Source: Symbiodinium natans (taxonomy: Eukaryota > Sar > Dinophyceae > Suessiales > Symbiodiniaceae). Taken from it: a stretch of DNA of 64,000 nt. Both the position numbers and the translations under genes were made by a program. The notes beneath the pieces were generated by a model, which saw only the letters and a program-made list of their open reading frames with translations, was not told the DNA's origin and made no database searches. How positions within the stretch are numbered: position 1 is the stretch's first letter; each line of letters starts with the position of its first letter. Location of the stretch: NCBI GenBank assembly GCA_905221605.1, contig CAJNDS010002737.1, positions 126,001-190,000 on the forward strand. The letters are read 5' to 3'. Below are positions 24,401-34,899 of the stretch, one piece after another.

Positions 24401-25440
24401 AACAGCGCACCAGATGGCCATCATCGTCTGGAGCATTCAAGCATCGCACGCGCATGAATTCGCACAATGTGCATTCATTACTACTAAGATTACAAATACG
24501 ACCGATCTTTGCATGCTGCAAACTCAGTGACCATGTTCAGTGGAGAGCTTTTTGATACCGCCCCTGCCCCGCGACCTACATCTTGGAATCCCTTGATGGA
24601 AATGCAAAACCCCAAAACAGCCGACTTCCAGCATGCCACTCCCCGGCATTTGCTGCATTCTTCGTGAGGTTTGTGCTAACACGCCAAAAGGAGATCGTAT
24701 ACAGCGAGGAATAGTTCCCCGGGGGGCAAGGGTCCCTCTCCCACCACCTAATACCTCACTGGCAGAAAGACATGATAGTCGCAAAGCTGACAAACTTATA
24801 AACAACGAAGCTTCCCAGCAAACCACCGGCTTCACCAGGTTCCAGACACCCGAAGCCGAAGCTGCGAAAGCAGTGCCAGCGCAGCTTTCACAATGTTGGG
24901 GCTATGGTACTACCCAGTCACTCATCCCCGGCTCTCTAACAAACTGCCACCGCCGCTTTCTTCCTTGTTTGAGAAGAGAGGTCCAGGGACAAAGGCTTTA
25001 GGGCCGATAAGTTTCGGTCTGCAGCCGATTATGAGAGGTCCTTGGGCCCTTGGGTAGATGAAGCTACGGCCCCAGCATTTGCAGTGCATCGACAGCACGA
25101 ATGACTGAAATGTGCCGTCAGCACATGCGAATGATGCGACCCCCTCGTCACAGTGCTACTGTAAAGCCGTCATTGATTCCCCGGCCCAGAAGTCTTTTCA
25201 TTCTCAAGAGGTGCTCATGCGGCCATTCAAAGATAGAGGGCCCGGGCCTGACAACCCCGCATGCCTCGCCGGAGACGCAAGAGTGCCGCAAGAGGCGGAG
25301 GATGAGAAGTGCAGAGTGGGGAGTGGCGAATAGTTTGGAGTGAGGAGCGAGGAGTGTGAAGGAGAAGGAAGAGAACTAAGGGCGGTCCCCTACCAAAATA
25401 GAACCCCACACCGTGATGTGCAGAACATCTCGCATCACTC
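21480..25440. other. no confident gene
   Basis: Scattered short frames only. Slightly coding-like minus-strand stretches lie at 22230-21950 (hydrophobic, YRFWLVLYLSSGDSF) and 23609-23310 (FVRASWSQLLQSPRLVDAKY). A short CA run sits at 23138-23154. Nothing is named. Confidence 0.35.
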
Positions 25441-25445
25441 ACTCC

Positions 25446-25656
25446 TCTCCTGAAACTGACAACCAAACGGTATGTGCACTGCAGCCCAACCCGGCCGTGT
25501 TCAGCCCTCGCTGACTGAAGCGCACGAGGACATCCGGACGCCCTTCGACAACGAGCCGGCATCCCGTCTGGACACCATCCTTGGTAACAATTCGGATTTC
25601 TGAGAGGTACGGCAGTCCGTACCCATAAAGCCGCAGCAGTGACTTCCAAAGCTAAT
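25446..25656 (-). CDS. coding-like internal exon, unrecognised
   Basis: A minus-strand frame of about 70 codons reads LLRLYGYGLPYLSEIRIVTK, then GCRLVVEGRPDVLVRFS. It ends at a GTGAGTG donor about 25446 and begins after a GAAG or GGAG-type acceptor about 25656. Composition and the donor support an exon. I do not recognise the family, and no partner exons were found. Confidence 0.45.
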
Positions 25657-26579
25657 CTCCGAATGGAAGGGCGCGATGTTAAGCAAGAAAAGCACATGCA
25701 CTGATTGCACGCAGGCGGTGGTGCAATGTCCGACTGTTCGACGCTGGGCTCTGGCAATACTTGCAGTGCCAAGCATCATCATCAAAGTTTGCAGCTATAC
25801 CTCTTGCAATGCTACGCTTGCTACAACTGCTGCGATCTACCAGTGCGACCTGCAGTGCGCACGAAGCCCTTTGGCTTTTTTGCTGGACAGCACAGTTCTC
25901 AACTCATCTCTAGAACAATGGCCAACTGACAACTGATCCGCGAAGTATTGCGGAAAATGGAAAGCAGCTCGCCGAGAGTACATGCAGTCTTGTGCTGTCC
26001 GGTTGCGCAGCATTTCGCCGAAATAGCCGAATGGTCCTCAAGAAACACTGTCATAAATTATTGTCGGATCTGCTTTGAACTCATCACACACGAAGTGCGT
26101 TGCTGATGTCTCTCCCCCGCCTGGATGAGTCACCAGCTGAGACTCAGACGGGGGCATGTTGCCCCTTGGTGGCTGCAACTGTAACTACCTGCTAAGGGTC
26201 TCTCTACCCTTCCATGCGCATGCAACCCAGCTCTCCTCTGCGGCGGCTCAGCAGATACGGTCCCCAAGTATGGCACACCACCAAATCAAAGCGGCTTCAG
26301 CACGCTGTGTTTCCAAGTGGCTTCGTGATGAGCGTGTGCAGGAAGGAGTTTGCAGTATCAGCCTGTAAGATGCTCAAGCATGTGCACCCCGCAAGTCGCC
26401 CTAAGTCGCACTGTTACCACTGAAGTTGTCACAATAAGGGCGCCTTGCAGTCGCCCAACCTGCAGCGGGGATGAAGCTCCGATCGGTCCCTATCGGCCTA
26501 TCATTCAGTAAGACACTGTCTGATATTGATATGCCCAAGTTGCTCCAAGAATTCTCGAAATGCGTCGCACGGGTAGACA

Positions 26580-26990
26580 TAGCTGTCCTGGCTTGCACGG
26601 GGCGTTAATCAGGGCTGTCCAGCCAGGCAGCATTTTGGCCGCTGCCTGAAGCTGGCTCAACCGCGCTGCGCTCTGCTTCCATGCCGTGCTCTGCAACAGG
26701 AAGCGACCAATGTCCTCTCGCAGCAAAAGGAGATCAAAGTGATCAAAGCTGTGAGGGGTTACATGGAGTTGCAAGTACGGTACAGCATGTTTAGTGAAGC
26801 TCTGCCCCAACACCGACCAACTTGACGACTTACAGGACTCTTGGACTCGTCGAGACCTGGACACTACTGATTATTGCTTGATCCACTGGACAGTGGAAAA
26901 AACAAACTTGCTCTGGCGCTTGCCTGCCTTGCTGCTGCGTAGCTTCTGGGCATGGATTGCACCTGTCGAGGGACAAGAAATGACAAGAGT
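26580..26990 (-). CDS. coding-like exons, unrecognised
   Basis: The minus-strand exon beginning about 26807 after a GGGGCAG acceptor reads FTKHAVPYLQLHVTPHSFDH, then FDLLLLREDIGRFLL, and stays open to about 26505. A shorter upstream stretch near 26960-26890, after a CGACAG acceptor, reads IHAQKLRSSKAGKRQSKFVF. Both look like protein sequence rather than chance frames, but no family is recognised. Confidence 0.4.
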
Positions 26991-27094
26991 CAACGTCGAG
27001 GTGGCACTGGCGGTGGCAGCGGTGGTGTCCACGCCCTGGGCCCCGCGCTTAGGAGTTCAGATAGTAGATCGGCGGCCAGCATGGCAGAAGCCTA

Positions 27095-27390
27095 GCATTC
27101 TGTAGGGTCTGTTTTGTAGTGCATGGTTCTTTCGTTGTCCACCGACGCTATATTCAGTGAACGCTCGTCATTGCAGCTGGCACATGCAAGCTTCAGCTTC
27201 CAACGCACGAAGCAGTATTCGTGTGCCAGCGTCAGCCTCGCTGTGCGTGCAGGAAAGGACTTGCGCTGCAGGTCCTCTCCGAAAGCATGCGACTTCATGA
27301 AGAAGGCAGTCGAAAAGCTTCTGCAACATGCATTGACGCTGTCTGCTTGTGGCACGTTCCCGTCCAGCTCCAGCCATCTGGAAAAGCACC
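27095..27390 (-). CDS. possible exon, unrecognised
   Basis: A minus-strand frame contains KSHAFGEDLQRKSFPARTAR and runs to a stop at about 27092. A plus-strand frame of 223 codons (27123-27794) overlaps it without domain signals. Orientation is therefore uncertain. Confidence 0.2.
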
Positions 27391-27837
27391 TCCAAGTTGC
27401 TCTACGCATTGTTCTGCATCATGTTTCTTGGGGATTACACTCACCACTCACCACGTCATGCAACCCATGGGATTCTGCCGGGCAGTTGTCACCATGTCCA
27501 CTGTCCGTCCGCTGTCCCAGGCCTGCGGCGTCATGCTCATCACCGCTCCGTTCCCAAACGAAGGGAAACCACCAGGATAGTTGCCACTGCAATGCTCCTC
27601 CGTACAAGGGAGACTTTGCAGGCCACTGTTTTCTCAAGAGCTGGTCAAGCTGCGTACGGACGCGCAAGGTCCTCGCACAAGCTGTCAAAGATCGCTCTGG
27701 CAGACTCTGGCATGCTCTTGTGCACATGCGCTTCTTGCTATCTAGAAATTACTTGGGCCAGATTCAAAGTGTGCTACTATGTGCGACTGTATGAGACCCC
27801 ATTAGCCAATGCCTCAGCTCATGCACAATCACCCGTG

Positions 27838-28035
27838 CAGGTCCTGCGCAAACTTGAGGAAATCCTCCTGAACAAGCAGAACAACCCTCAGCCTCTGCAC
27901 TCACTTCTAGATCCGATTAATGCTTTCACATACCTTCTCTCGTACATTGAGCCCAGCGTCTGTGGGCCAGTAATCGTTGCCTGGCTGGTAAAGCTCGATC
28001 CTCATTTGACCTTCAGGCACCATGCAAACTCATGA
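27838..28035 (+). CDS. possible plus-strand exon, unrecognised
   Basis: After a CCGTGCAG acceptor the plus strand reads VLRKLEEILLNKQNNPQPLH and then NAFTYLLSYIEPSVCGPVIV up to a stop at 28035. It is helical and coding-like. If real, it is one of very few host-like exons on the plus strand. No family is recognised. Confidence 0.3.
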   Translation, partial: QVLRKLEEILLNKQNNPQPLHSLLDPINAFTYLLSYIEPSVCGPVIVAWLVKLDPHLTFRHHANS

Positions 28036-28147
28036 TCAAACTTTGCACCAATGGCAAGAAGCGTTCTCACAGTTCCTTTAATTTCGGCGCGTGGCCCAGG
28101 CGATTTCCACGCGACGGCTTTAGCAAGTCTTTCCTTGCGGCGCAGCT

Positions 28148-28206
28148 GATGGTAGCTGCTCAAATCAAACGCCACGAGTGCACAAATCAAACGCCGCGAG
28201 TGCACT
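28148..28206 (+). repeat. short direct repeat (AAATCAAACGCC...CGAGTGCAC twice)
   Basis: Two adjacent copies of a block of about 25 bases (CAAATCAAACGCCRCGAGTGCAC) differing at one position. The origin is unknown. Confidence 0.7.
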
Positions 28207-28927
28207 AACCATCACTAGAAAGTCATGCACAGTGTCGGAGCAGACCACAAAGCACAAACGATACTTGGACGGAAGCCCCAAATGATCAAGCAAACCCGGC
28301 AGGCAAGTGCAATAACAGGGGTCTTGCTTAGCTGTGCAGCCAGCAAGGCAACAGGCAACTATCGCTGCTGTCTTGTGCTCCAAAGCTTCTTATGACGGTG
28401 CTTCAGAAGGACTGCCCCAAGCACCAAGACTCCCAAGACAGTCGGGTCAGGAAAGCAAAAGTCGTTAAAACGGACGCGCAACCTGAGGCATCCGCTTTCG
28501 AAGCGGCATCGATTGGCTGTCAACATAAGGTCCAACCGAGCATCGTAAAGCCTCCATAGCCTTGAAACAATTGGCCATCGCTGCCATGGGCCCATGCCAG
28601 GAACTCCTGCATCAGAGCCTGCAGCGCCGTCAGAACTGCAGCACTCCGCACGCAGGGACATTGATGCAGCCGCGGATGTGTTTGGTGCCAGCCCCGATTT
28701 CTGGACTCATGTCGGAAAACGAAGCATGATGCACCTTGTGTCCTTGAAGCTAAGCGACTACCCACTGGGAAACCCTCGAGCCCCAAAGCAACCCTGCATA
28801 GTCGTTCTTTCAGCCCCGATTCCTCGAAGAGTCTGTTCTCTGGTACCTTCATCGCCCCACAGGTCCAGACGACCTGCAAGTGCAGACATTGAAGCTGCTA
28901 GTCAGGCCTGCACCAAACTCCAGCACG

Positions 28928-29014
28928 CGCGCGCGCGCCCGCCCGCCCGCCCGCCCGCCCGCACCCACCCGCCCGCCCGCCCGCCCGCCCGCACCCACCC
29001 ACCCACCCACTACA

Positions 29015-29064
<50 letters not shown>

Positions 29065-29079
29065 ACACACACACACCCA

Positions 29080-29138
<59 letters not shown>

Positions 29139-29152
29139 ACGCGCGCGCGCGC
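28928..29152 (+). repeat. compound (GCCC)n and (CA)n microsatellite
   Basis: GC dinucleotides and CGCC/GCCCAC units to about 29010, then a long CA run with CCCACA interruptions, closing with GCGCGC. Arg-Pro, His-Thr and Val-Cys frames across it are artefacts. Confidence 0.95.
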
Positions 29153-29418
29153 CTCGTTTATTTGCTGTAGCCCGCTGACGGCTGAAAGCACGCGACAGGC
29201 ACATTAACTCGCTCGGACTTCGGATGCCAATCGTACATGCACTACCATCTGGCCTTCGCAATGGCGTGCATCTTCAGGTCAGTGCACACGGTGTCGTCCG
29301 AGAAGCTGCGATAGAAAGGTGTCCCTGACTGAGCAAGGCATTTGCAAAACATCCCCTCTAGAAACACACCTCCTCACCGAACTCGGCGTGGCATAGAAAG
29401 AAGTTCCCGGCATCGCCT

Positions 29419-29499
29419 TCCTCTTCTTCTTCTTCTTCTTCTTCTTCTTCTTCTTCTTCTTCTTCTTCTTCTTCTTCTTCTTCTTCTTCTTCTTCTTCT
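29419..29499 (+). repeat. (TTC)n microsatellite
   Basis: Roughly 27 TTC units, uninterrupted, pyrimidine strand plus. Confidence 0.96.
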
Positions 29500-29653
29500 C
29501 CGCATGTGTTCTCTTCGCGCGTCAGCACGTTTGGACTACCGCGTTGTTAGCAACTTTTGGCGACAAGTTGAAAACAGATCAAGTCGGTCTTCCTTCCTTG
29601 CTTTTGCTATCAAGAGGAGTTTCTCACTCTGCGCAGTGCCCACCCTTCCTTGA

Positions 29654-29705
29654 TTCCACCCTTCCTTCCTTCCTTCCTTCCTTCCTCCTTCCTTCCTTCC
29701 TTCTA
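29654..29705 (+). repeat. (CCTT)n microsatellite
   Basis: About 12 CCTT/CTTC units, pyrimidine strand plus. Confidence 0.92.
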
Positions 29706-30009
29706 GCAGGCTTGGTCTCAGGTGGGGCCGCCGCAAGGAGTGCCTGTTACACGAGTCTGGTCTGTGCAAGACCGGTGACCAAGTTACTTTCGCCACGTTT
29801 GCGTGGTTCAGCCATGTACAGCCTAGATCCCTTGAATCTAGATCACTCTGCCATACCATGTTTCATGCTTTGCAGTGGTGTTTGTACACTCCCTCTGGTT
29901 GCAAGCGAGTAAAGCGCCCACAGCTTGGTATGCGCCCTGGCCATCCCGAAATACCCATCCCGAAAGACGCAAACGGCAGCGAGTAGAGGATGGCTCAGGG
30001 GCGCTCCTC

Positions 30010-30365
30010 CCTTGTCTCTCTTTCTTTCTGTATTCCCTTATTTCGTTCGTCCTTTCGCTCTTGCGTTCTTTGGTTGCTTCTCGATAGGTATGTAATTATT
30101 TCTGTCTGTTAGTGTTTTTTTTCTTTCGTGCTTGTTTTGTTTATCTCTTCTTCTCCTTAATCATCTCTTTCTCTATTTCTCTCTTTCATGTTTTTTTGTT
30201 TTATCTTTCTCTCTTTCTCTCTTTTGCTCTTTCTCATTCTCCCTTTGTCTCTTTCCCTCTTTTTCTCTTGCTGTCTTTCTGTATTTCTTTCTTTTCTTTG
30301 GCTGGGACTGGGCGAGTCGCCCCCTGCGCAGTGCGCGTCCTGCGCGCGCACACACACACACACAC
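30010..30365 (+). repeat. T/C-rich tract ending in a CA run
   Basis: Imperfect TTTCTC/CTTT repeats to about 30300, then GCGC followed by a CA run (30347-30367). Hydrophobic Phe-Leu-Ser frames here result from composition. Confidence 0.85.
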
Positions 30366-30577
30366 ACCCAACCACAGCAAGCATCCTGAGAGTTGGAACG
30401 AACACGGTCGAGCCTCGTGACTCGTGACCCCCCCCTTTGAAAAATCCTAAGTGCCCCATACAAGTGCCTAATGTTAACGGCGGAGTTTGCCGGGTCCTTC
30501 TACCCCTATCAAGAAAAACCTGTTGCACAAAGTCCTTCTCGAACCTGCCGAAACCTCCCCAATCCCCCGACAACGGG

Positions 30578-30682
30578 GTCTCTCTCTCTCTCTCTCTCCC
30601 CTTCTCTTTCTTCCTTTGTGGGGTTTCGGGAAGGGTCACCCCCTCCCTCCCTCCCTCCCCGCTCGCTCCCTCCCTCTCTCTG
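30578..30682 (+). repeat. CT and CCCT microsatellites
   Basis: A CT run about 30581-30600 and CCCT units about 30640-30682, both with pyrimidines on the plus strand. Confidence 0.85.
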
Positions 30683-31029
30683 CGAAAGATTTCAGGCCTT
30701 CCGCTTGTGAGAGGCCCACGCTTAGGAAAGGCATCACGTCAGACCAAAAGTTCGCAGCAGCTGACGCTCCTTGTGCACCCAACAGAACCGGTGGCATCAG
30801 AAATGACGATGCAGCTCGGAGACGATAATGTGCTGATGAGTCACCAGAGCTGCCTTGCTGCTCGGCGAATCTCGCTCGGTTCTTTGCTCTCGAATGAAGC
30901 CTTGAATGAGTGGAAAGGACCAACTGAGTAGAGTTCTTTGGGGATGACGAAAACGATTATTTCGATTCAGCATCCAGTCTGCATGCCATCAGCCGAACAG
31001 GCCGCGTGCTGCGGCTCTCCACACTACGG

Positions 31030-31153
31030 CCCCCTGCTTGCGGTTCAGCGGCTCAAAGGGCAAGCCAACAGCATCACCTATAGCAGTTCCCAGCAGCCCC
31101 CGCAGCGCCGACAGCTGCTGGGGCTTGAGTTTCTGGCAGTGCTTCTGCAGATC
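31030..31153 (-). CDS. ADP-ribosylglycohydrolase-type exon
   Basis: A minus-strand exon after a CCGACAG acceptor at 31153 reads DLQKHCQKLK and then LRGLLGTAIGDAVGLPFEPL, with a possible GC donor near 31037. The second string matches the first conserved motif of the DraG/ARH family (G-x-x-x-GDA-x-G-x-x-x-E), whose members remove ADP-ribose from proteins or break down related compounds using two metal ions. The metal-binding SDDT and later DTDTN-type motifs were not found, so only one exon is supported. Family recognition rests on this single motif. Confidence 0.5.
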
Positions 31154-31544
31154 CTGTCGGTTGGACAATACACTTCCTTCTTAGACCCTGCAGTCTCACA
31201 ATGTCTTGCAGCTATCACAGCGATGTGTGGCATTTCCAAGCCTGGAAAGACGGCTCGGAGGTGCTGAACTCCAGCTCGGGCGGTGGTCTGGGTGAGGAGT
31301 TCCCCATGGCTGACAGACTTTCTAACTATGCTGTATCTCCGCGTATGGTTCGTTCGATGTGTGTGGATGTGGGTGCTTGGTCCGGCTGGTGCTTTGTGAC
31401 TCTGTATTGTGTGACACCTGATGTGCGCATGACTCGTCACAACTCCTGCCGGGAAACGCACAGGAATTTGCAAACTGTCGTCAACGATTCGTATACAGTT
31501 ACAAAACAAGAAACTCGCCACAATAGCAAGATTGCGTTGCTGGC

Positions 31545-31615
31545 AGGTAAAGCTTGAGGGCGCCAAGGGTGTCAGTTCAACCACACGGTCGTTGCAAGTC
31601 TCAAGCTTCTTTAGG
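31545..31615 (-). CDS. possible exon upstream of the glycohydrolase-type exon
   Basis: After a GAGGCAG acceptor the minus strand reads ALKKLETCNDRVVELTPLAP. It could be the preceding exon of the same gene, since strand and direction agree, but the phase was not verified. Confidence 0.3.
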
Positions 31616-32183
31616 GCCTCTGCCTCAACGTTCACACAGGCAGCCCTCCAACCGCGTGAACGGAATACGCAACATGGTTAGTGCAGGTGCGTGATTGCAC
31701 TGTTCAAACACCGCTCTCCCAAATCCCACTCGCTTGGCTGCCAGCAGCAGGGGGTGGTGCGCCAAGGCCATCCTTTCGTTTAACACGCTGGACACGTTAT
31801 TCGACACGCTGCCACACCCAAGAATGATGTCGGCTAGGGATGAGGATGCCTCCTTTGCGGCACCCTGAGGCCATCGTCGGAAGTCTACAGCTTCGCCTCG
31901 GTGTCATGCTGAGCCTCATAGGTCTACAAGGTTCCTTGGCCTTTGGCAGAAAACGAAAACGAAAAGAGGACTTGGCTTTAGCACGCTTTTGGGAGACGTG
32001 CTTGTTTGGGAGTCGAGCCACCCTGCTTTTGCGTTGCTATGCTCCTTGCATCTCTGCGCCAGGCTAGTACATTTGTTTGCCAGCCATGCTTGCACAAGCG
32101 GAAGCTAGGACCGCTAGGATGGCGACGAGCCCGGGCAGCATCAGCTTCTTGCTGGTGCTTGGCCTTTACATGCCGCAACGTCA

Positions 32184-33065
32184 TCATTCCATGATTGATG
32201 CAATGCTACACCCTGCCTCCTCTGCATGTTCAAGAAGGTACTCGGTGGCCCTCTCACGTTCAACATCCCCACGCTTGCGGTACGCCTTTGTCAGATTCCA
32301 AGTGGCATCAAATGCATATGCTTTGGCTGTCTGGGGCAAAGGCGGCCTCTGCACGCCCACTCGCGGGTTTCGCTGCCTTGCACGACCCAGGTGACATGGC
32401 AAGTGCACGACGCAGCCACATTGATGTTTCAAATATCATGACGTCCCGCCTTGTGCGCTGAGGTTGGACGCACTGCTCGGGAAGCAGGTAGAAGCAGCTG
32501 TGTTGGCAGCTCCTTCATGCGAAACATCTCAAAAACCAAACGTAATGTGTTCTTGGAGTTTACCGTGCCCCCAGCTCTAAACAGAACATTTCGAATCTTA
32601 GGGCCTTGCAACTTCCAATGTCATGCGAGAGCTGCATCTACCTCCATTTTGCTCGTGTTCAAGGCGCGGCTGTTTGGTGGAGGTTAAGCTGACCTGAGCA
32701 TCGCGTGCATCACATGACATTTTGCAACCAAGGTGGCCCCAAAAACATCCAGCTGTTCAGATGCTGCCAGGTCTCGACGCCAGCAGCACTGCTGATGGCC
32801 AACCTTGGAAGTTGAGCCAGGAACTTCACATGCTGAAGGATGCTGCGACACTGTCGCGACATCACTATCGGCCCAGGATCACAAGCTGCAGTCGGAAAGT
32901 AATAAGTTTGGCAGAGTAGCAGGACCTCGGGTGTGGTATTGGTTGGCAGTTTGAGCACCTTTGCTCTGGCGGATGTCAAGGGCATGTTGCTCTTGTCATT
33001 GTTCTCGCCCTCCTGTGCCAGCTTGATCTCCAATTGGCAGCGCTCTGTTTCCCAAGCGCGGTACC
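32184..33065 (-). CDS. exons of an unrecognised gene (helical, possibly TPR-like end)
   Basis: A minus-strand exon from about 33062, after a CTCAGCAG acceptor, reads YRAWETERCQLEIKLAQEGE and continues open past LPTNTTPEVLLLCQTYYF. A later stretch reads VMSRQCRSILQHVKFLAQLP (about 32880-32800). A terminal exon reads ATWNLTKAYRKRGDVERERA, then EYLLEHAEEAGCS, and stops at 32184. The last part resembles a tetratricopeptide helix pair, but one repeat is not enough to assign the fold. The gene lies directly downstream of the WD40-type gene on the same strand. Confidence 0.4.
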
Positions 33066-33264
33066 TGCTGAGTAAATTGTTCTGATAGCTCTTGAACCTT
33101 GGTTTGCGCTTTGTGCACTGTCAAAGGGGAGCTTGCAAAGAGGTGGATGGGCTTGTTTCACTAGGAGTTGCTTAAATTCTGCTCTGGTCGACGAGCCTCA
33201 ACCTCGGTCCCAACAGCAACACATGCTTTGCTTAAACAAGAGCGGGTAAAGCAGGCATTTCACT

Positions 33265-34830
33265 CTACAACAAGCGACCCTCGATGATGAAGGAGTCTGT
33301 GCATTTCGTGACTGCGCGAGAACCGACAAAACATTCACTACAAAACATGCGGCTGTTATCACCAAGTTTCATCTGCTCTCTAAAAGCTCTGCACTCTCCT
33401 TCGGATCTTTCACTTGGTGGGGGTCCAGCAGGCTCATCCGGGAACGGGGCGTCGGTCAGGTCTGCATCACGTATCCGCCAGCTCTGCAGGATTGCCTCTT
33501 CGTTTTTGGTGCCATGTAGCGTTCGTGGCCGAATGAGAGGCCTTGCTCTAAAAGAAGCCACGCCATCGGACCAAATGGATATAACACCAAGAGGGGCCTG
33601 GAAAGCTCCAAAGCATGACAGCAAACAGTCGCCCCTTGTCTTGTCTGGGCGCAGCCTGACTGAACGGCCGTGAAAAAAGTTGTAGAATGACCCCTCTGCT
33701 GGGAGGCATAAATTGTCTTGGTCGGCCCAGTCGATGTTGATGTGAGCTGTTCGGACCATTGGGACGAAGCAGCGCAAGGGAACATTAGGAGCCTGGCAAT
33801 TCCAGAGCACAACATATCCGGCCGCAAAGCCGGCTGCCAACAGTTCGAAGTCTGGTGATGGGCACCAGGCCACAGACATCACAGTCTCAGCGTCCAGGAG
33901 TAAGGTTCTCAGGACATCTGTAGGTCCGTCAACTAGTGGTGATCCCGAAGTCAGACGCCAAAGCAGCACCACGGATCGCTCACATCCGGCCGCGATGACA
34001 CAACTGCTTGGGTCACTGGTGTCCTCTCGCGCAGCTGCGCATTGCACATGTCTCTGCCAAGCGCTTGCGGGCTCCGCCCCGGGAGGTGACATCTTGGCTC
34101 GCCAAGCAGCCCGGAATCTGGCAAATAAATGCGTGCGCGTGCTGTGCGTGGCAGTGATCGGCTCGTCTTGGAAGGCAGCCGTTGCAAGGCTGTAGAGATT
34201 AAGCTCCCCAGTGGAGAGCGTGGCGAGAAGCAAGCCCAACCTTGTTTTTGTCCGCTTGGATGGAAGCCATTGCATGCAACGCACACTGGCGGCATCATGC
34301 ACAATTCCGAGTCGTAGCTGTGCAGACTTTCCCTGGCTGTTCATATCAACACGCCAGAATTGAATCGCAGCAGTGCCCGGCACTGGACCTTCCGCCGCTA
34401 CAGAGGGCTTGGTGCGGCTGTTGGCTGCCAGGGCAAGGACCGCTGCATCATCGGGTGGTGCCCATGCCGCTGCAGAGATGTAGCACCCCGCATTGAGCAC
34501 AGCTATTTTTTCACCAGGCGTGGATTTCCAGGCTGGAGATGCAAAGCCCAGTGGGACTTCTAGCACATGCGAGCCTACTTTTAGTGGGCACGGTGGCACG
34601 GCCTCTGGAAGAAGTTCTGCCAGTTCACGCTTGGAAATCGCAGCCTGCTTGTACTCATTGATGACATTTGGGGCATGGATCTCTGGCAACATAACCCCAC
34701 GCAGAAATTGTTTGACGGCTGAAGCCTCGTGCATCTGACCTTTGTATCGCATCCTCTTGGGCCACCACTTGCGGCTGACTTTTCCAACCGATGTCTTGGC
34801 AGTCTTTGTGCTTCGACCTTTGGGCGGCAT
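33265..34830 (-). CDS. WD40-type protein resembling TFIIIC subunit GTF3C2, single exon
   Basis: A 521-codon uninterrupted frame, ATG at 34830-34828, stop at 33265. The N-terminus is basic (MPPKGRSTKTAK, VSRKWWPKRMRYKG). WD40-like strands include YISAAAWAPPDD, SVRCMQWLPSKR followed by LGLLLATLSTGELNLYSL, VMSVAWCPSPDFELLAAGF and GYVVLWN. The pairing of an xWxPS strand with LGLLA-type and G-x-L-x-x-YSL strands resembles GTF3C2/Tfc6, a propeller subunit of the RNA polymerase III factor TFIIIC that helps recognise tRNA gene promoters. The resemblance is from memory, and another nuclear WD40 protein is possible. The lack of introns contrasts with neighbours. No spliced-leader remnant was seen upstream of the ATG. 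Confidence 0.6.
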   Translation of the reverse strand: MPPKGRSTKTAKTSVGKVSRKWWPKRMRYKGQMHEASAVKQFLRGVMLPEIHAPNVINEYKQAAISKRELAELLPEAVPPCPLKVGSHVLEVPLGFASPAWKSTPGEKIAVLNAGCYISAAAWAPPDDAAVLALAANSRTKPSVAAEGPVPGTAAIQFWRVDMNSQGKSAQLRLGIVHDAASVRCMQWLPSKRTKTRLGLLLATLSTGELNLYSLATAAFQDEPITATHSTRTHLFARFRAAWRAKMSPPGAEPASAWQRHVQCAAAREDTSDPSSCVIAAGCERSVVLLWRLTSGSPLVDGPTDVLRTLLLDAETVMSVAWCPSPDFELLAAGFAAGYVVLWNCQAPNVPLRCFVPMVRTAHINIDWADQDNLCLPAEGSFYNFFHGRSVRLRPDKTRGDCLLSCFGAFQAPLGVISIWSDGVASFRARPLIRPRTLHGTKNEEAILQSWRIRDADLTDAPFPDEPAGPPPSERSEGECRAFREQMKLGDNSRMFCSECFVGSRAVTKCTDSFIIEGRLL

Positions 34831-34899
34831 AAGTCAGATGGCCAAGCTGGCTCCACTCCAAGAGGCAGCAGCGCCAGCAAGCATCCAAAGCTATTCAAT

